Origin: Sinonovacula constricta
Taxonomy: Eukaryota; Mollusca; Bivalvia; Cardiida; Solecurtidae
Reading direction: 5' to 3'
Assembly: GCA_007844125.1 (NCBI GenBank)
Contig: CM017557.1
Span: forward strand, 60,566,230-60,630,229
Length of the DNA: 64,000 nt
Shown here: positions 11,776-25,330 of the stretch, in pieces
Layout: every line of letters starts with the position of its first letter
Numbering within the stretch: position 1 is the first letter of the stretch
Notes under the pieces: model-generated
Seen by the model: the letters and a program-made list of their open reading frames with translations, nothing else
Databases searched by the model: none
Told to the model about the DNA's origin: nothing
Translations under genes and position numbers: made by a program

Positions 11776-11950
11776 GCATGCAGGGTAATAACTGGTATAT
11801 TACATTTTTACCAAATCCTGTTGGTAATATACATACAGTATCAACTGAGTTAAAAATATTCTTCAACGAAGCAATCTGCTCTTCTTTCAAGGAGTATTGA
11901 ATCTCCATTATATCTAAAGCGTACTGCATGCACTTTGAAAAGTCAGCCAT
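11750..11950 (-). pseudogene. RecQ-like DNA helicase N-terminal fragment
   Basis: A 66-residue frame contains YSLKEEQIASLKNIF and then CILPTGFGKNVIYQLLP. This matches the RecQ-family start of the helicase domain, a Q-motif-like region followed by Walker A. The Walker A lysine is present, but the following S/T is N (GKN). The frame ends shortly afterwards and no DEAD/DEVH box or later helicase motif is visible nearby. It is therefore a 5' fragment of a RecQ-like gene, probably carried by a mobile element, since family D termini lie immediately beside it. Confidence 0.55.
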
Positions 11951-12199
11951 CTTTGTTTACATAATGCATTGAGAAGTTATTCGCCGGTGCAAATCACCAA
12001 CTGGTGTATTCATACAATTACATCCGAGGCATTATCTCCGAAGCTTGTCGGAGATCGCCGAGTAGGTACGATTGGATAAACTCAATAAGGAGAAACTACT
12101 TTTCAGAATACAAACCGCAACGTTTTTCTCCTTTTTCATCTTGTTGTTTTGTCGAAATAGCCGAGGCGTTCCGGTTGCTTGCACTGTATTCCATTCTCT

Positions 12200-14480
12200 T
12201 GAACAAGTTAGCCATAAAAAATATCGTAAATTTGTTCCTACAATTAAAAAACATTTTGGGGCACCTTAACATTTTAGAGGCCTAAGTTCCGTTAAACAAA
12301 ATGTTGAGGAAAACACTATTTTATCATCTTTTTACCGAAATCTTTTTACACATTCCTCAAATCATTATTATTATGTGTTTTTCTCTTAACACTTGTTATT
12401 TCTCCAATTTTGTTACAAGTCCTCAATTATAGTTATATATTTCCATATGTACGTATTAAGGACAGTGTTAATTTTGCAGTATAAATACAATTCATTTTAA
12501 TTGGTTTTAGATAATCATAATCTTTTTATAATTTTGATATCATAAAAACTCTTTGGTTCTATACAGTAAAAAAAGACTTTTTTAATTTCAAAACAGGTAT
12601 TTTTTAAACAAGAACTTAAATAATTTTAGACCATATTTTTTTTTACAAAGTAAATCAGGGAAAAGTTATACGTTATATAACTAAAGCATTTCAATCGGTG
12701 TATACTGACTGATATTTGGCTCAGGGAAACATTTATACGCGAAGTTTGAGAAATAAACAGAAAGCATTTTTCTGTTGTTTTATTTTTCTAGTATGGATTT
12801 TGAAACTGATATGACTTTGCTGATGTCACCACAATGTCATGAAATAGCCCAGGAATATACTATGCATATTCCTTTTTACAATTTTTATCAAAATTGTGTT
12901 TCACTTTTAATAGAAAATATGTGCCTATCATTGTTTCTTACTTACATGGTATGTAAAGATAAAACTGGATTTAGACTCGTGTCTTGCAGATGACCGGAAG
13001 TGCGTCTGTGGTACTTCTTAGACGTTTAAAGCTTCGCCGCTTCTATGAAGCATGTGTCAATTATTTTTTTTCCTGCATGACATGTAGGGTAAAATTGGAC
13101 TTAGAATTGTGACTTTTCGTGTGGAGAGGTCTTCCAGCTGAGTGGAAGTGCTTCTGTAGTCCTTGTGACGTTCCGACATGTATAGCCAAGGTCATATGCA
13201 TGTAATAGCAGGGCGATTGACCCAAACTTAAGACATATACATGTATGCTTTACATAATTATTGTGTAATATTTTGTTATTATTTATATAAGCGATGTGAC
13301 GTGAATAAAAAAAATTGTGGTTTATTATAAATTGATTCCAATAAAGCGACTTGTTCTTAGTTTGCGAAGGTACATAACACGTTATCCACACTCCATGTGT
13401 ACATTTTTGCTTCACTATCGAGTAAATCAGTATATTGTTGATAACTGACGTATTCTCTATTTTCGTAATGAAAAAAATGTATTATCTATCTCTTGGAAGA
13501 TATTTTCATATACCGTGTAATTTCTATAAGAAATATTATAAATTTTATTTTTATTTTTCTTATTTGAAAAAAAAAGCGCTCAACTTAAATAAATTCTCAT
13601 CTCAATCAATAAGTTCCCATTTTATGCGCGTACTATAGTTTAACTGTTTTTTTTTCTTCTTCAAAAGTTTAAAAATTGGCAAAACGTTTAGTTTTCTGCA
13701 GTAACGATATACCGAATACCTACCCTCAAGGGAGGTGAGAATAATGTTCTTTTAATAGTTAGAGTACAGTCCCTTTAAATTTAAAATCGGGTAGACACGT
13801 ATCTTACCACATGCGTTGTTGGAGGCATTACTAACGGTATAGTGTTGGAGCTAAACAGAGTAAAAATTTAATAAAAAAACTTCGCTAAATGATTTTCCAA
13901 AACCTAAAAAACTTACAGTCTTTTAAATCTTTTAAAGAATAGCATGTTTACTTTTCAAAACCTACAAACATTACAACCTTTTAAATCGTTAAAGGACAAC
14001 ATATTCACGATTGGTCTAATAATTTAATTCCATTGTTATCAAATTTAAAACAAAATGCTGTTTTTTTTATAACTATGACTAAGTCGGTTTTATAAGCTCT
14101 CAGTGAAAAAGTTCCATACTTCCTTAATAAATTCTCAAGCAAGTGTTGTTTGTGGATACTCATTAATCTGAAATTATCTGCCTTTGAGTTTTCAAATGAA
14201 AACCTGCGCAAAATGGGTTTTGGTTAATTTGATTTCAGGGTGTGTATTTTATACCTTAAGCAATTATTTTAACTTTCAAGATAACAATATCTATAACACA
14301 CAAAAAAAACCCACTTTACCCGATAGTATGTTTTATCTATCAACATATCCTTTTTAATATAGTAAACATACAACGAATGTTCCAGTTGCAGTAAGGAACA
14401 TCATATTTAACATGTGAAATTGACAAATATATCCGAAGAAAACTATATACATCACAGGGATGCAACCGTTTAAGTTTCCC
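12200..14480. other. Intergenic, no supported gene
   Basis: AT-rich sequence with many poly-T/poly-A runs. Several short open frames (for example 12775-12993 and 13101-13415) lack recognisable motifs or splice context. Nothing further could be supported. Confidence 0.5.
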
Positions 14481-14487
14481 GTTTCTG

Positions 14488-14545
14488 CGTGCATTCAGCA
14501 TGCGTTCAGAATGTATTCAGCGTGCGTTCAGCGTGCTGTTTTCGT
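14488..14545 (+). repeat. Short tandem repeat of TGCGTTCAGCG-like units
   Basis: Four to five imperfect copies of an 11-14 bp unit (GCATTCAGCATGCGTTCAGA and so on). No function is evident. Confidence 0.6.
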
Positions 14546-14859
14546 GTGAAAATCGTGCACGCGCGTTCCCGTTTTGCGGGTACTTGCATTCTTTCACGTA
14601 TAGGACAATTGCAACTCACGGACGGACACCATGAATAAAAAAATCGCTATTTCTTGCACACGAACAATCTTAGACCGGATACGAATGATCGCCCCTTACC
14701 AAGTGCTTGTCGAGAGTAGGTAACGCATTGCCAATTGAAAGCTCGTTAAAAGTGTGGAAACTGGTTCGATTCTAGTTCGTAACCCCTCCAAAAAGGGTAT
14801 TTATTAGATCTAGCTTATATCTCGAGCTTTCTTTTTCCTTAACCTTTTGTCAAAAGTAA

Positions 14860-15720
14860 GTTTAAAGGGACCCTATAGATAGTTTCCATGTGATGTCAAT
14901 GACACTGATAAGACAGTTTAAGGCAGCCATCTTTGTGGGCAGAAGCTAATGTAGGTCGAAATCGGGAAATATTTGTGCTGTATTAAACTCACCACTGTGT
15001 TTTTATTTTTCAGTCTATTTTACTGAATTTTATATAAAATTTAACAGCTTTTATAAAGTATTTTAAATATCAAAACTATATTTCAATAGTTTAAAAGGTT
15101 AAAGAAATACAACTGAAAATCATACACTACATTTTGTTTTAAGTATGAGCCAATAGTTTTATATATTTCTGTGTATTAATTCTGTGTGCATTTATTAATT
15201 CTCAAAATATTGTATTCTAAAAATATGAATTTGAAGAGCTTTCCAATGGTGTATAGCTTGTATAGCTTGTAAATTTCGGACCACAAATGAAGAAATTACG
15301 AGAAAATAAAATTTACCATTCTATACAATTCATATAAAAATCCCTTGAAGTTACCATCAAAGATGGCTGCCAAGGTAAGGGATCTTTACTGATGTGAAAT
15401 CTATTTAGCAGTAACAAGCTCAAGCATTGCCGTCAATGTCACAATCAGATTATGTTTCAGTCAAAAGTTCACAGCTCTTTTCAAGCAATTACTAATAAAT
15501 GGTATTATTAATTAAATCAGCATTTTTTTTTTGTTTAGACGGATATTTTTCTAAAACCTTCCAGTAAAGAGATGTTGATATATATATATGTATAAAGTTT
15601 TAGAATTAACCTTATGATTTAAAGTTGAGATAACTCTAAACTGTTAAGAATCAAATCGATTCAAACAATTAAATGCTTTGTTCTTAGTATGCGATTTACT
15701 CCAAATTTACCAGATATTTT
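14860..15720. other. Intergenic; possible degenerate element with short inverted repeat
   Basis: A TTTAAAGGGACCCTATAGAT sequence at 14859 resembles a TTAA-flanked terminus. GCAGCCATCTTTG near 14922 is repeated inverted as CAAAGATGGCTGC near 15357. No matching right terminus for the first motif was found, so a full element cannot be defined. No gene. Confidence 0.3.
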
Positions 15721-15754
15721 TTATTACTTAAAAAAGTAAAGAAGACTTTCTTAC

Positions 15755-16062
15755 CTTCTTCATACGACCATTTTTGTCTTTTTTTGAGTAGTTTAGTTTT
15801 TTGTTTAAAGATACGAATCCATCAAGGAAAATCTTATAAATAAAGATTTTCATTGATGGATTTGTATCTTTAAACAAAAAAACTAAACTACTCAAAAAAA
15901 CAAAAACACAAAAAAACACAAAAAACAAACACAAAAAACAACAACAACAAACAAAAAACAAAAACACAGACAAAAATGGTCGTTTGAAAGACTTATTAAA
16001 GCGCAATGTCCCATTTATATAAATGGGACATTGCGCTTTAATAAGTCTTTTAATAAGTAGTG
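15755..16062. repeat. Nested near-perfect palindromes
   Basis: Two long hairpins lie inside an outer inverted repeat. The first has arms of about 50 bp at about 15785-15835 and 15842-15897 (the stem includes AGTAGTTTAG and TTTAAAGATAC). The second, about 15986-16052, has arms of about 30 bp around TTTATATAAA (stem AAAGCGCAATGTCCC). The outer arms are GACCATTTTTGTC near 15767 and GACAAAAATGGTC near 15970. The A-rich loop between them is CAAA/ACAAC simple sequence. This fits a small foldback or MITE-type element; no coding potential. Confidence 0.75.
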
Positions 16063-18861
16063 TCTGACGAAAGTACCATCTAGACAAACTGTACTAATGC
16101 GGCAGTAGTCTTAACCTTTCCAATAATTGAATGATTGTAAAAAGACAAAGAAAAACATGCAGCCATGTGAGAAACCAGTCAGAGCGAGTTTAAAGTTACC
16201 CATTAGTTCGGTCGCTCTAAATTAGTTGAAAACTCAAATTTAATGTTTTATGCCATAACATAATAATAAAAGCATCAACTTAAACATCCATGTTACCAAC
16301 AAGCCAAAACAATGTCTCCAACCGGGTAATAATCTTTTACACAAATCGACAATATAAACAACAATCGACAATATTAACAACAAACGAATTTCAACGGGAA
16401 ATACCGATAGTTTACGGAATATGTCGGAGCTTGGCCGAGAACCAACTACTTTACATACGAAGCCACGCCCGCCATGTTGAAAAATGTTTTGACAAGATGC
16501 CGTCTTCAACGGTGAGTATTTTTATTCTATTTATGCACATTTTCTAATGAACATGTATGATTGATGTATGCTATTGATTCATTCGCTATTACGCTCCCTA
16601 GTTTGGGGAGCACATGTGATGGTTTGAACTGAATTAGCCTGTTTCCTTGACACTAATTGACAGTACTGTTGTTGTTTTTTACCGTTCAACTTTCATTTTC
16701 GCTCGCCTACGGCTCTAGAGTATCGGAGAGATTATAGTTTATTTCAACGCAACCGATTTACCTTTTATTTCAACATGTGTATATTTTACTTTTCAAATTC
16801 ATTATGCTGTCATAGTTGACAGTGTAAACAACATTTTAGTATAAACGGACATTGGTCTTTCGTACCCATGTATTTTCGTAATCAAATAAAACTGACGTTT
16901 TTGGTCGTTTTATAACCGTACATTCTGGCAGGCCATTCTTTAAACAAAGCAAATTTGATAACGACATCATTCATATTTCTTTAAACATGGTATTCACTTT
17001 ATATTAGGATGCATTATATTTGTAGAGTAGCAGTCACCTTGTTACCATAGACGGTTTTAGACCATCCCACTGCTGGACCAAGCCATGGGAACAGACATAG
17101 AGAGAAAGGGAGGGACAGATTACCTCTTGTTATGCATGACAACCAACCAAGCACCAGCTAACTAGTTGTGTAATTTGTGTTTTGAGTAAGTTTTTGAACT
17201 ACATGTAGAATATGTACTACTAGAAATTTATGGTCCGCAACAATTTTTATTATCAGATCAGTTAGTTCATAAGCTCACAATGAGGCTAGCCACTTACTAT
17301 ATTTTCGTTATTCACATTCTTTTAACTTGAAAAATCACTACACCACACTGAAATGCTCCTTTATAATGACAAGTAGTCTATTAATTAGTGGTAATATAAT
17401 CTGTGCCCATATGCTGACTTAAATATAAAATGAAACTAGTGCTAGTACAACCAGTTTTAAAATTGATAGCTGATCAGTTTACTCATAAAAGTTTTGGAAT
17501 GTGAGCAAGTGAATGTGTCGTCAGCTATTACTCCAGTGTCCTTGGTGGCTCACTGCGTGTTTTTAGTCCTGGTTGTAATGAAAATATTCATGTGGAAGGG
17601 TCTGTCAGCTGACCCAATCTGGGCCCTCCTTCACAGTCATACTATAGTAACTTAGTAACCATTATATGGTTGCCATGTTATATCTATTGAAAAACAGTAC
17701 AAACAAAAGGTGTTAAAACTCAATAATGGATTACAATATCACCACCACTGAAAACATATTATTGATATGTGACTATGCTACCTTTCATGATGTCTTCAGG
17801 TTGGGAGAATTAATATGTTGAAACAGTTTTCAAACTAGTTTCTTTTTTAGAGGCTTAATGATCTTATAAATATTATTTGATCCATGTTTAAGCATGCAAC
17901 TATGTCAACTTAATGTGTCACTTATTAATAGTACATTTATGTGCCAGACTGTTATGATGTATTTGAAATACATGTATGATGCATGGCTCACAAAAAAAGT
18001 CTAAATGTGAATATTACTGTCACTTAACTGTGTTCAAGCCACTACTAGAAAATCAATTATTACCCATGTAAATATTTTTATACTTTTAAAATTATGACAA
18101 ATTCGAAAGGATTGACTTGCCAGCTTAGGGGATTTTTTTTAAAGGGGAATATATCTGATCAAATCCAATTACAAATGAATTGTTGCAGCCCTACATAGAA
18201 GAGCTTGCAACTGATATCAAGAGTACCAAATTTTTTTTCAATTTTGACCTTTTAATTTGTGAAAGTTTTGTGTTATTTGCAGTTTTAAATTTGTAAAGAT
18301 GTGGGGGTTTTTCTCCGCAAATAACCCATACTGCAAAATTTTCAATAAAAAACAAAACAAGTCACACATAATCAGATATTTAGCAAATTCATTTAAATTG
18401 CAGTTATGTGGACAATGGTCATCAGAAGGGGAGATCATTGAAACACAGACAACCAATCAGTCAATAAATATGGTAAGGATTACATACCAGGTACATGTAT
18501 TTTTTTTAGATTTAATTTCTTTTAAAGCAACTTGGTCACAATTGGTGAAATTTCAGCATTTTCAGTTCACCTAAGCATACACTCAAGATAAGCTATTGTG
18601 ATTGCATACCACCACCATCAAACATTCATAAAAATGCTTTAAATGACATTCCTTCTGAAACTGCTAGCCCACCAAACTTCCTCAGTCAGGCGCTTCAGCA
18701 GACAGAGGGAATGAAAAATTGTTAAAAGAATATTGATCTGTCAAAAGACATGGCAGCCAGGGTGTGTGCCATTTTCCTTATATGACTGAAGTAAACAGAA
18801 ATTGAAACTGATTGTCCAAATGTTGCTTCTGTGCAGTTACATAAAGTATGATTATTCTAGA

Positions 18862-18960
18862 CCGAACCTGGTAGCTTAATCATTAGAGCATAGGCACCAG
18901 GTACTGGAGACCTCTGGTTAGATTCATGGTCTGTGACATAACAAAAGTTATTAGAAATTG
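18862..18960 (+). mobile_element. tRNA-like SINE fragment
   Basis: TGGTAGCTTAATCATTAGAG resembles an A-box region and GACCTCTGGTTAGATTCATG a degenerate B box, at tRNA-like spacing. It is duplicated inverted at about 39390-39470 because the whole element is duplicated. Confidence 0.45.
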
Positions 18961-19069
18961 TAGTAGTACACGCTCCCTTGTAATGCTCAAGCACACATGG
19001 TAGTTACACAATAGGTCTGCTCAGTGTCAAGATAAGCGAAGTTTGTGTGGTTTCATACAGGTCTTCATG

Positions 19070-19235
19070 GCATGCTGTATTTAAAATGGTGGATCCAGAC
19101 CTTATGTCAGGTATGGTATCGCCAGGTGTTCACAGCATGCTATACAGAGTTACGGCAGCATCTTATCTGCTTTAAGTGGACACCATCTCCAAATGACTGA
19201 ATTATGTTACTTGGACAATAAACCCAATAAATAAT
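19070..19235 (-). repeat. Dispersed repeat ending in TTATTGGGTTTATTGTCC
   Basis: Read on the minus strand it starts TTTATTGGGTTTATTGTCCA and includes GGTGTCCACTTAAAGCAGAT and GTGAACACCTGGCGATACCA. A diverged copy lies at 22865-23035 in the opposite orientation. Both recur in the right element copy (about 39100-39240 and 33540-33700). Confidence 0.6.
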
Positions 19236-21889
19236 ATTCTGTTGTTTGTTTGGTGAGGATCAAAAGTGTTGCAGTGCTTATTTTGTGTTTGTCAGTCGCA
19301 AACAATGCACTAATTGGCATGATAGTGACACAACAATTTAAATACGTAAGTGTCGATTTTCACCCATGTGTGGTTCTGTTTGTCTGATGCAAATTTTGAC
19401 TTGGCACCATTAGATGCAGCCTGTAGCTATTTCTTTTTAGAAACATTTGTATATTTGTTATGGTAGTTTTATAAACCAACAGCCCTGTTGGCTCATGGTT
19501 CCATCATAGAACATGTCATGCCAAAGTCTTCGAAAATGTGCTTGTCCATCATTATTACCAATGCTCGCATTATACAGGCTTTCTACTGGTCCTTACTTTT
19601 CCTATTTTTTTCCTACTTTTTCAACGGAGTCCTACTTTTTCAGAAATAGCCCTTTTATCCCTACTTTTTGCTTTCAGAAAAGAAAATATAACATGAACTT
19701 CAAAATATTTCATTACTTGTATTTTCAGTTTCTCCATTTCTTGTGAATAGCAGTTAAGATGTGCTCGTGGGTACTCCTTGGAATGTCCATCCTATAAAGC
19801 AACATGGTCCCTTGGCCAGTCAGTCCAGACACATTGGTCAGAGGTGCCTGTCTTTCAAGCATGGACAGAACAAAGGTTTATGTTGGGCATCATCATGACA
19901 GTAACCTAAGAAATAATGGTAATTCTGAATGGAACTAGTAATAAATTCCTTGTTTAGCCCTATTTTTTACTCATGAAATTTGCTACTTTGCCCTACTTTT
20001 TTTGTAAAAACATGCCCTACTTCTGTCTTAGTTTTTGTGAAGAGGCAGTAGGAAGCCTGCATTACGTGAGTAGTGTACACACATGATAGTGTAGAATCAT
20101 TAGGGGACACTAGCGTAAAAAAAACTACATTGTCATAAAACTTATTTTCTATAAATATAGCAGATATGTATGTTGTTATTTTTCCATTGAGAGTGTTTGA
20201 TTTGATTTGATTGGTTTATTGTTTTAGTGATTTTGAGACAACGGTCAGAAGAAGGGATGTTGTTGACAGAGGAAGGCATGTTGCTTATGGAATGATCATT
20301 CAGGAATGACAGTAACTTTTCCCTGGCAGGCATTTTTCAGGAGAGCAATATTATGAACAAAAAACCCTGTCAACACAGAAGACTGACTTCTTGGAATGAA
20401 AACAGTTATTTGTAAAAAAAAATAAGGGACCTGTGTGTCCCTTCTACCATTGGCAAGGAAACCAATCTTATGTGCCTGTTAAATCACATTTGTATATAAC
20501 ATTATACCATCTAAAGAATATTGTTAACCTGTGTTTGGGTATCTGTGGATTTAAGTCACCATATTAATTTTGAATTATTTTACATGTTATTTAAAGTATT
20601 CAGTTCCTTTAATGCGGACAAAAATACCTTTTAGAAAAAAATGTCAACTACAAAACAAGTTATTAGACCAGCTCAATGACTGTGTAGGACTAAAAATGTT
20701 ACATTTTTCATAAATATTTCGCTAGGGATTAAAAATTGTAACTTTTCTGTTCATACTTATTTATTTTTGTATTAATTTTATTATTTATTTAATGAAGCCT
20801 ATTAGAGGGATACAAATATGCATTAAATCACTTTAGTTACGATTTGATAAATATAGGAAAACATGGAGAAAGTTCAGATCTGTACTGAAAGTAAAAAAAA
20901 AAGATTGTTTACTATGTTTGTATAAAGAATCTAGTATTGTACTAAGAGTAATAAAAAAAGATTGTTTACTATGTTTATATAAAGAATTTAGTGCAATGGT
21001 TTTGTTTAAATTTATTTAATAATAATATTGGGTTACTTTATAAATGCTTACTTTATAAATGCTTATTTCATGTTTATGTGTAAACATGTATTTTCTCAAA
21101 ATGTTTTGATTTTCTCGTGTAAGGGTTTACAAATGCTCATTGTACCTATATTGGAAATTACAAAGTTAAGTGATTCTCATTACTTTTTAATTTCCTATAT
21201 AGGTACTATAAACATCCAGGCAAGCAATTGCAAGACATCATCCTGACTTATGTTACAACGCATTTGTATTTTAAACGTTCGTGTGTCTTGAAATAACCGT
21301 GTACAGCACCAAAAAAAGAACATTATTCAGTTATCAATAATACTATTAAAAGCTGGATAGCAATGTAGTGTCAGTATAAGAAGATTACGGGTAATTAAGA
21401 CAAAATGGCAGACTCACTTGCTGTAAACCTTGTTTACATGCTAATAGGTAAGCAGGGAGCAATAAAAACAATTTTACAGCTGTCTTTTCTATTTTCTAAA
21501 CCCCTATGGCAAATCAAATTCTTATATGCACATACAATATACATGTAGTCATGATGAGGGTCAGGGCTTTAAATAAGGTTGTTCAAGAGGATTAAAATGA
21601 GTGCAAGTAGACATAAGAATTTTGTCTTCATGTTAACGTTCTGTGTCTTGTTTATATTTAGATTTTATGAAATTTGTCATGTAATTTGTTTAATATTTAT
21701 TTGATTTTCAAATTTATGTAAGATAGTAAATAGTATCTATATGAGTATTTGAGATAGACATGTCAGACAGAAGATTGAAAACTTAATTTAGAATTTAAAT
21801 ATGTTTGTTTTTTAAAAACATTGCAAGTAAGTGAATATCAGGGGGATTGATTGAAGGCTTAACTAAATTGCAGTTTTAATCTTATTGTC

Positions 21890-21965
21890 ATGTTTTAGGT
21901 TGTGCTTATTGAAAAATAAATAAAACAAAGTATTAATGTTATTGTTTTATTTTATACAAAAGATG
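21890..21965. terminator. Back-to-back polyadenylation signals, left copy
   Basis: AATAAATAAA on the plus strand near 21916 and AATAAAACAATAAC-type signals on the minus strand near 21945 lie within 40 bp. The arrangement fits two convergent transcripts ending in the middle of the 8.5 kb element; its mirror is at about 34620-34665. No transcript was confirmed. Confidence 0.3.
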
Positions 21966-22864
21966 ATTTTCATAGTAAAGTTATGTGTGTGAAATGAATG
22001 TCCATTTGATTGGGCAAGTTATTAGCACACATTCAGGTTATCATTGAACTCCTCTTTTAGGACATTAACCAGTTTATTTTTTGTGGCGACCTTTTCATCC
22101 ACATCAAACTTCCTTCTCATCATTTTGCCTTAAGCAGTCACCAGTGTAGAATATAGGAACAGTTTGCTGTTTTCTCTACGTTGATATACAACCCACAATC
22201 ATCGCACCAGTAACTTCTGTCTCTTTCGAGTCTGCAAAGTAAAGAAAAGAAACAACATATTATACATTTTGGTTCATTAAGTTAACGAGAAAAATAATAA
22301 TAACTAGGCCTGTTCTTATAAATCCACATTTTAATAAAATATGTGCAATCATTGGGAGACAACACAACTTCCATGTAAAGACAATAAATTTTTTTAATTG
22401 ATTATGTTATGAAGTTGTCACTCAATGGAATGCAAACCCATGCCATGCAGGATAAAGTCATGTACTTGACCTGGGGTGCTCCTTAAGCACAACAAAATTT
22501 AAAGAAACAATGTAAAAGATTTTTTTACATTTAATCACCATGTACAGTAATGTGCCAAAATATAAGGGAATGAAATGAAAACCCAGCTGGCTATATTGGC
22601 AGCTGTAAAAAAAACAAAATTTACTAACAAAACGTGTGTCAAATTTAGACTATAATCTTAGTCACAAACTTTTTTTTTATTTAAGTACAAAATATGTCAA
22701 TATAGTCTTCAGACCATTCTTTGAGGCTATAAGACAGATGTACTGTTTTTTGTTCTCTAGTTGACAAGATTGAATCACTTTTAACATTAACATAAAATTC
22801 ATTTGGGCTGCAGTACACCGGTGGCTCTACCGGGACATTTGACTAGGGTCTTACTGCACCACTG

Positions 22865-23035
22865 TAGCTGGACATCATTATCATGTTTATTGGGTTTATC
22901 GTCCCACCAACAGTATTTCGGTTATTTGGAGACGGTGTCCACTTGAAGCAGATATAGTGCTGCCTTCACTGTGTATAGAGTGTCGTGAACACCTGGCATG
23001 ATACCACACCCGGTCACATTATCCTGACACCGGGA
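22865..23035 (+). repeat. Dispersed repeat starting TTTATTGGGTTTATCG
   Basis: Second copy of the repeat described at 19070-19235, sharing GGTGTCCACTTGAAGCAGAT and GTGAACACCTGGCATGATAC. It ends with the inverted pair CCGGTGTC/GACACCGG-like sequences. Family unknown. Confidence 0.6.
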
Positions 23036-24675
23036 CATCATTATCATGAGCACATCTGTGTCTTTGTGATGCATTTCAAAGTCAGAAAAAAATATGAGCT
23101 GTGCAGTTAGTTGCTTTTAGTGGCATCTTTTAATGAAGGACTAGACTCGGGGGCCCAGTGGCAGCAAACACTTGATCTCATTTCTAGGTTTCTAAATTTA
23201 ATCATCATACAGTCTGAGAAACAAAATTCATCCTTACCTTTCCTGATTGGTCATTGCACATTGCATACTCCGGCACTAATTTATCTATCATTGGAACAGG
23301 TCATCTTTTGCACCAGGCTTTCATTTCCTGTGAACACATATGAAAATTATATTAAAGCTTTAGACTTATTATGAGAATGACAATACTCTGATTTATTGAA
23401 TTTGTTTATTTAATATTGTGTTTACACACTCATTTATAATGTAAAGGAGCGGAAAAAAGTGAACCTTCTCAAGATTCTAACTATAGACCACCCCAACTCT
23501 AGCGGATCACAATACCAACTGAGCTAAAGAGATTAAGTGAATAAACTACCAGCGAACAATGGATGCTGTGGGGGGGGGGGGGGGGGGACTGCTTAGGTCG
23601 AAGATAGGGTCCCTTACTGTGTATATACATCCAGTATTTACTGCGCTTAAGTTAAATTGATCTTGATTAAAACCCCACCCAGCAAAATTTTCTGGATCTG
23701 CCCCTGTAGTGAAACCGCAACACTTCTCTTCTAGCAAAAAGATGTTCACCCTGAATCACATCCCAGGTTCTACAATATACCACTGTTTAATATCACGCAT
23801 TACTTGAGCTTGCATGCATGTGTTTTTACAACTCTTTTTCCTGGTAAGTGTCGGGGATGCACACGCCCCCCACCCCCACCCACCGATCCATCCCAGTTTC
23901 TTTTGGTTTGATAACCGTGGGACCTGCTAATTGTAAACAACTATTATAAAGTGGCAGTAATAAGGTAACTTGAAGTTCGAACAAGATTAATAATTAGCAT
24001 TTCAATTTTGCTTACAGGATCATTTATATTTTATGAAAGATTTACGTCACAGATGTGAGCAATCATCGGCATGCAATGAATACACGTTTTATAATGGTCC
24101 AACAACAAAGAAACACGTACCATTAGGAAAGAATCGTATGCATACAGAAAGATTTTAACACGTTTTCAGAAACTGAGAAAGCGAAAGTAGAACATTGACC
24201 TACTTGCTGTATGCTGATAGCGTCTAGCTGAGCCAGCTGCATAAAATCCTTTTTCTACTTTCGTCCTACGACTGATTCAAGTTCTGTTGAATTTTCCTGT
24301 CTTATTTTTTATCCTAGCACATTTTTCTATCGACACTATCTCTTCAATTCAGTCAAACAAGCTTTTCGATTCAGCGTGGCCATGTTTATACATTCGCCAT
24401 TGCGCTAGCGATGAACTGCGCATGCGTTATGAATGATCATGTGGCGAGAATATCGGGATTTTCGCGGGCTCGTCGATCGTACGCGATTATGATTCGTACA
24501 ATGTCGGAAGACTTCCACCACAAACAAATATTGGGATATATATCGATAGCAATCGGGGTCTAAATTACGTTCTACTATGCTCAAATTTTGAACATCTTCA
24601 AATGGAGAGCTATATTTTTGCATGTAATAGGTTTAATCTGCTTTTATTTAGGTGATTTTGAACTAATGGGTGGCT

Positions 24676-25330
24676 TTAAGGAAATTTACAGTATACTTCC
24701 CAGCCGGATCAGTCTACAACCCCAAAATAGTGGTAATACACAAAATGACATAACTCATAAATAAAAAGGAATATCTGCATAATAATTGGGGCAACTATAG
24801 AGGATAACTAGCACTGTAAAATAAGTATAAGCTTGTTATGATTCAAGAATCCAGTTTTTAGTTTTAGTCGCTACAACTTAAGGAAATTTACAGTATACTT
24901 CACAGCCGGATCAGTCTACAACCTCAAAATAGTGGTAATACACAAAATGACATAACTCATAAATAAAATGGAATATCTGCATAATAATTGGGGCAACTAT
25001 AGAGGATAACTAGCACTGTAAAATAAGTATAAGCTTGTTATGATTCAAGAATCCAGTTTCTAGTTTAAGTCGCTACAACTTAAGGAAATTTACAGTATAC
25101 TTCACAGCCGGATCAGTCTACAACCCCAAAATAGTGGTAATACACAAAATGACATCTCATAAATAAAAAGGAATATCTGCATAATAATTAGGGCAACTAT
25201 AGAGGATAACTAGCACTGTAAAATAAGTATAAGCTTGTTATGATTCAAGAATCCAGTTTATAGTTTTAGTCGCTACAATTTTGGCAAATTTACAGTAAAC
25301 TGCACTGTCAGAAATGTCTAGAACCCAAAA
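24676..25330 (+). repeat. 202-bp satellite, three units plus a partial
   Basis: Units start at 24678, 24880 and 25082 (AAGGAAATTTACAGTATACT), an exact spacing of 202 bp, followed by a diverged partial unit from about 25280. Each unit contains GGATCAGTCTACAACC, CAAAATAGTGGTAATACAC and AAGTATAAGCTTGTTATG. The first unit begins exactly at the TTAA that flanks the left 8.5 kb element. Inverted units of the same satellite lie at 42125-42490, beginning at the TTAA flanking the right copy. Confidence 0.9.

Larger units (their letters stand above)
16194..24675 (+). mobile_element. 8.5 kb TTAA-flanked inverted-repeat element, left copy
   Basis: The element begins AGTTACCCATTAGTTC directly after TTAA (16190-16193) and ends GAACTAATGGGTGGCT directly before TTAA (24676-24679), so its termini are inverted repeats of about 14 bp (AGNNACCCATTAGTTC). 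A second copy in opposite orientation, alike along its whole length, is at 31984-42124. No transposase is visible. The body is mostly non-coding and contains a tRNA-like SINE, two copies of a dispersed repeat and part of a CAGGGGCGGATCC-type element. GC-richer sequence with ATGs and GT donors lies near both ends (for example ATG at 16474 with GTGAGT at 16512, and on the minus strand near 24390), suggesting two inward-facing transcripts. What mobilises it is unknown. Confidence 0.65.

Noticed and set aside
15728..16087. 119-codon minus-strand frame
   Set aside because: Covers the nested palindromes and A-rich simple sequence; no motif or splice context.
18405..18473. Possible 69-bp exon with good acceptor and donor in the left twin element
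   Set aside because: The right copy has a stop in the same frame and no upstream exon joins in phase.
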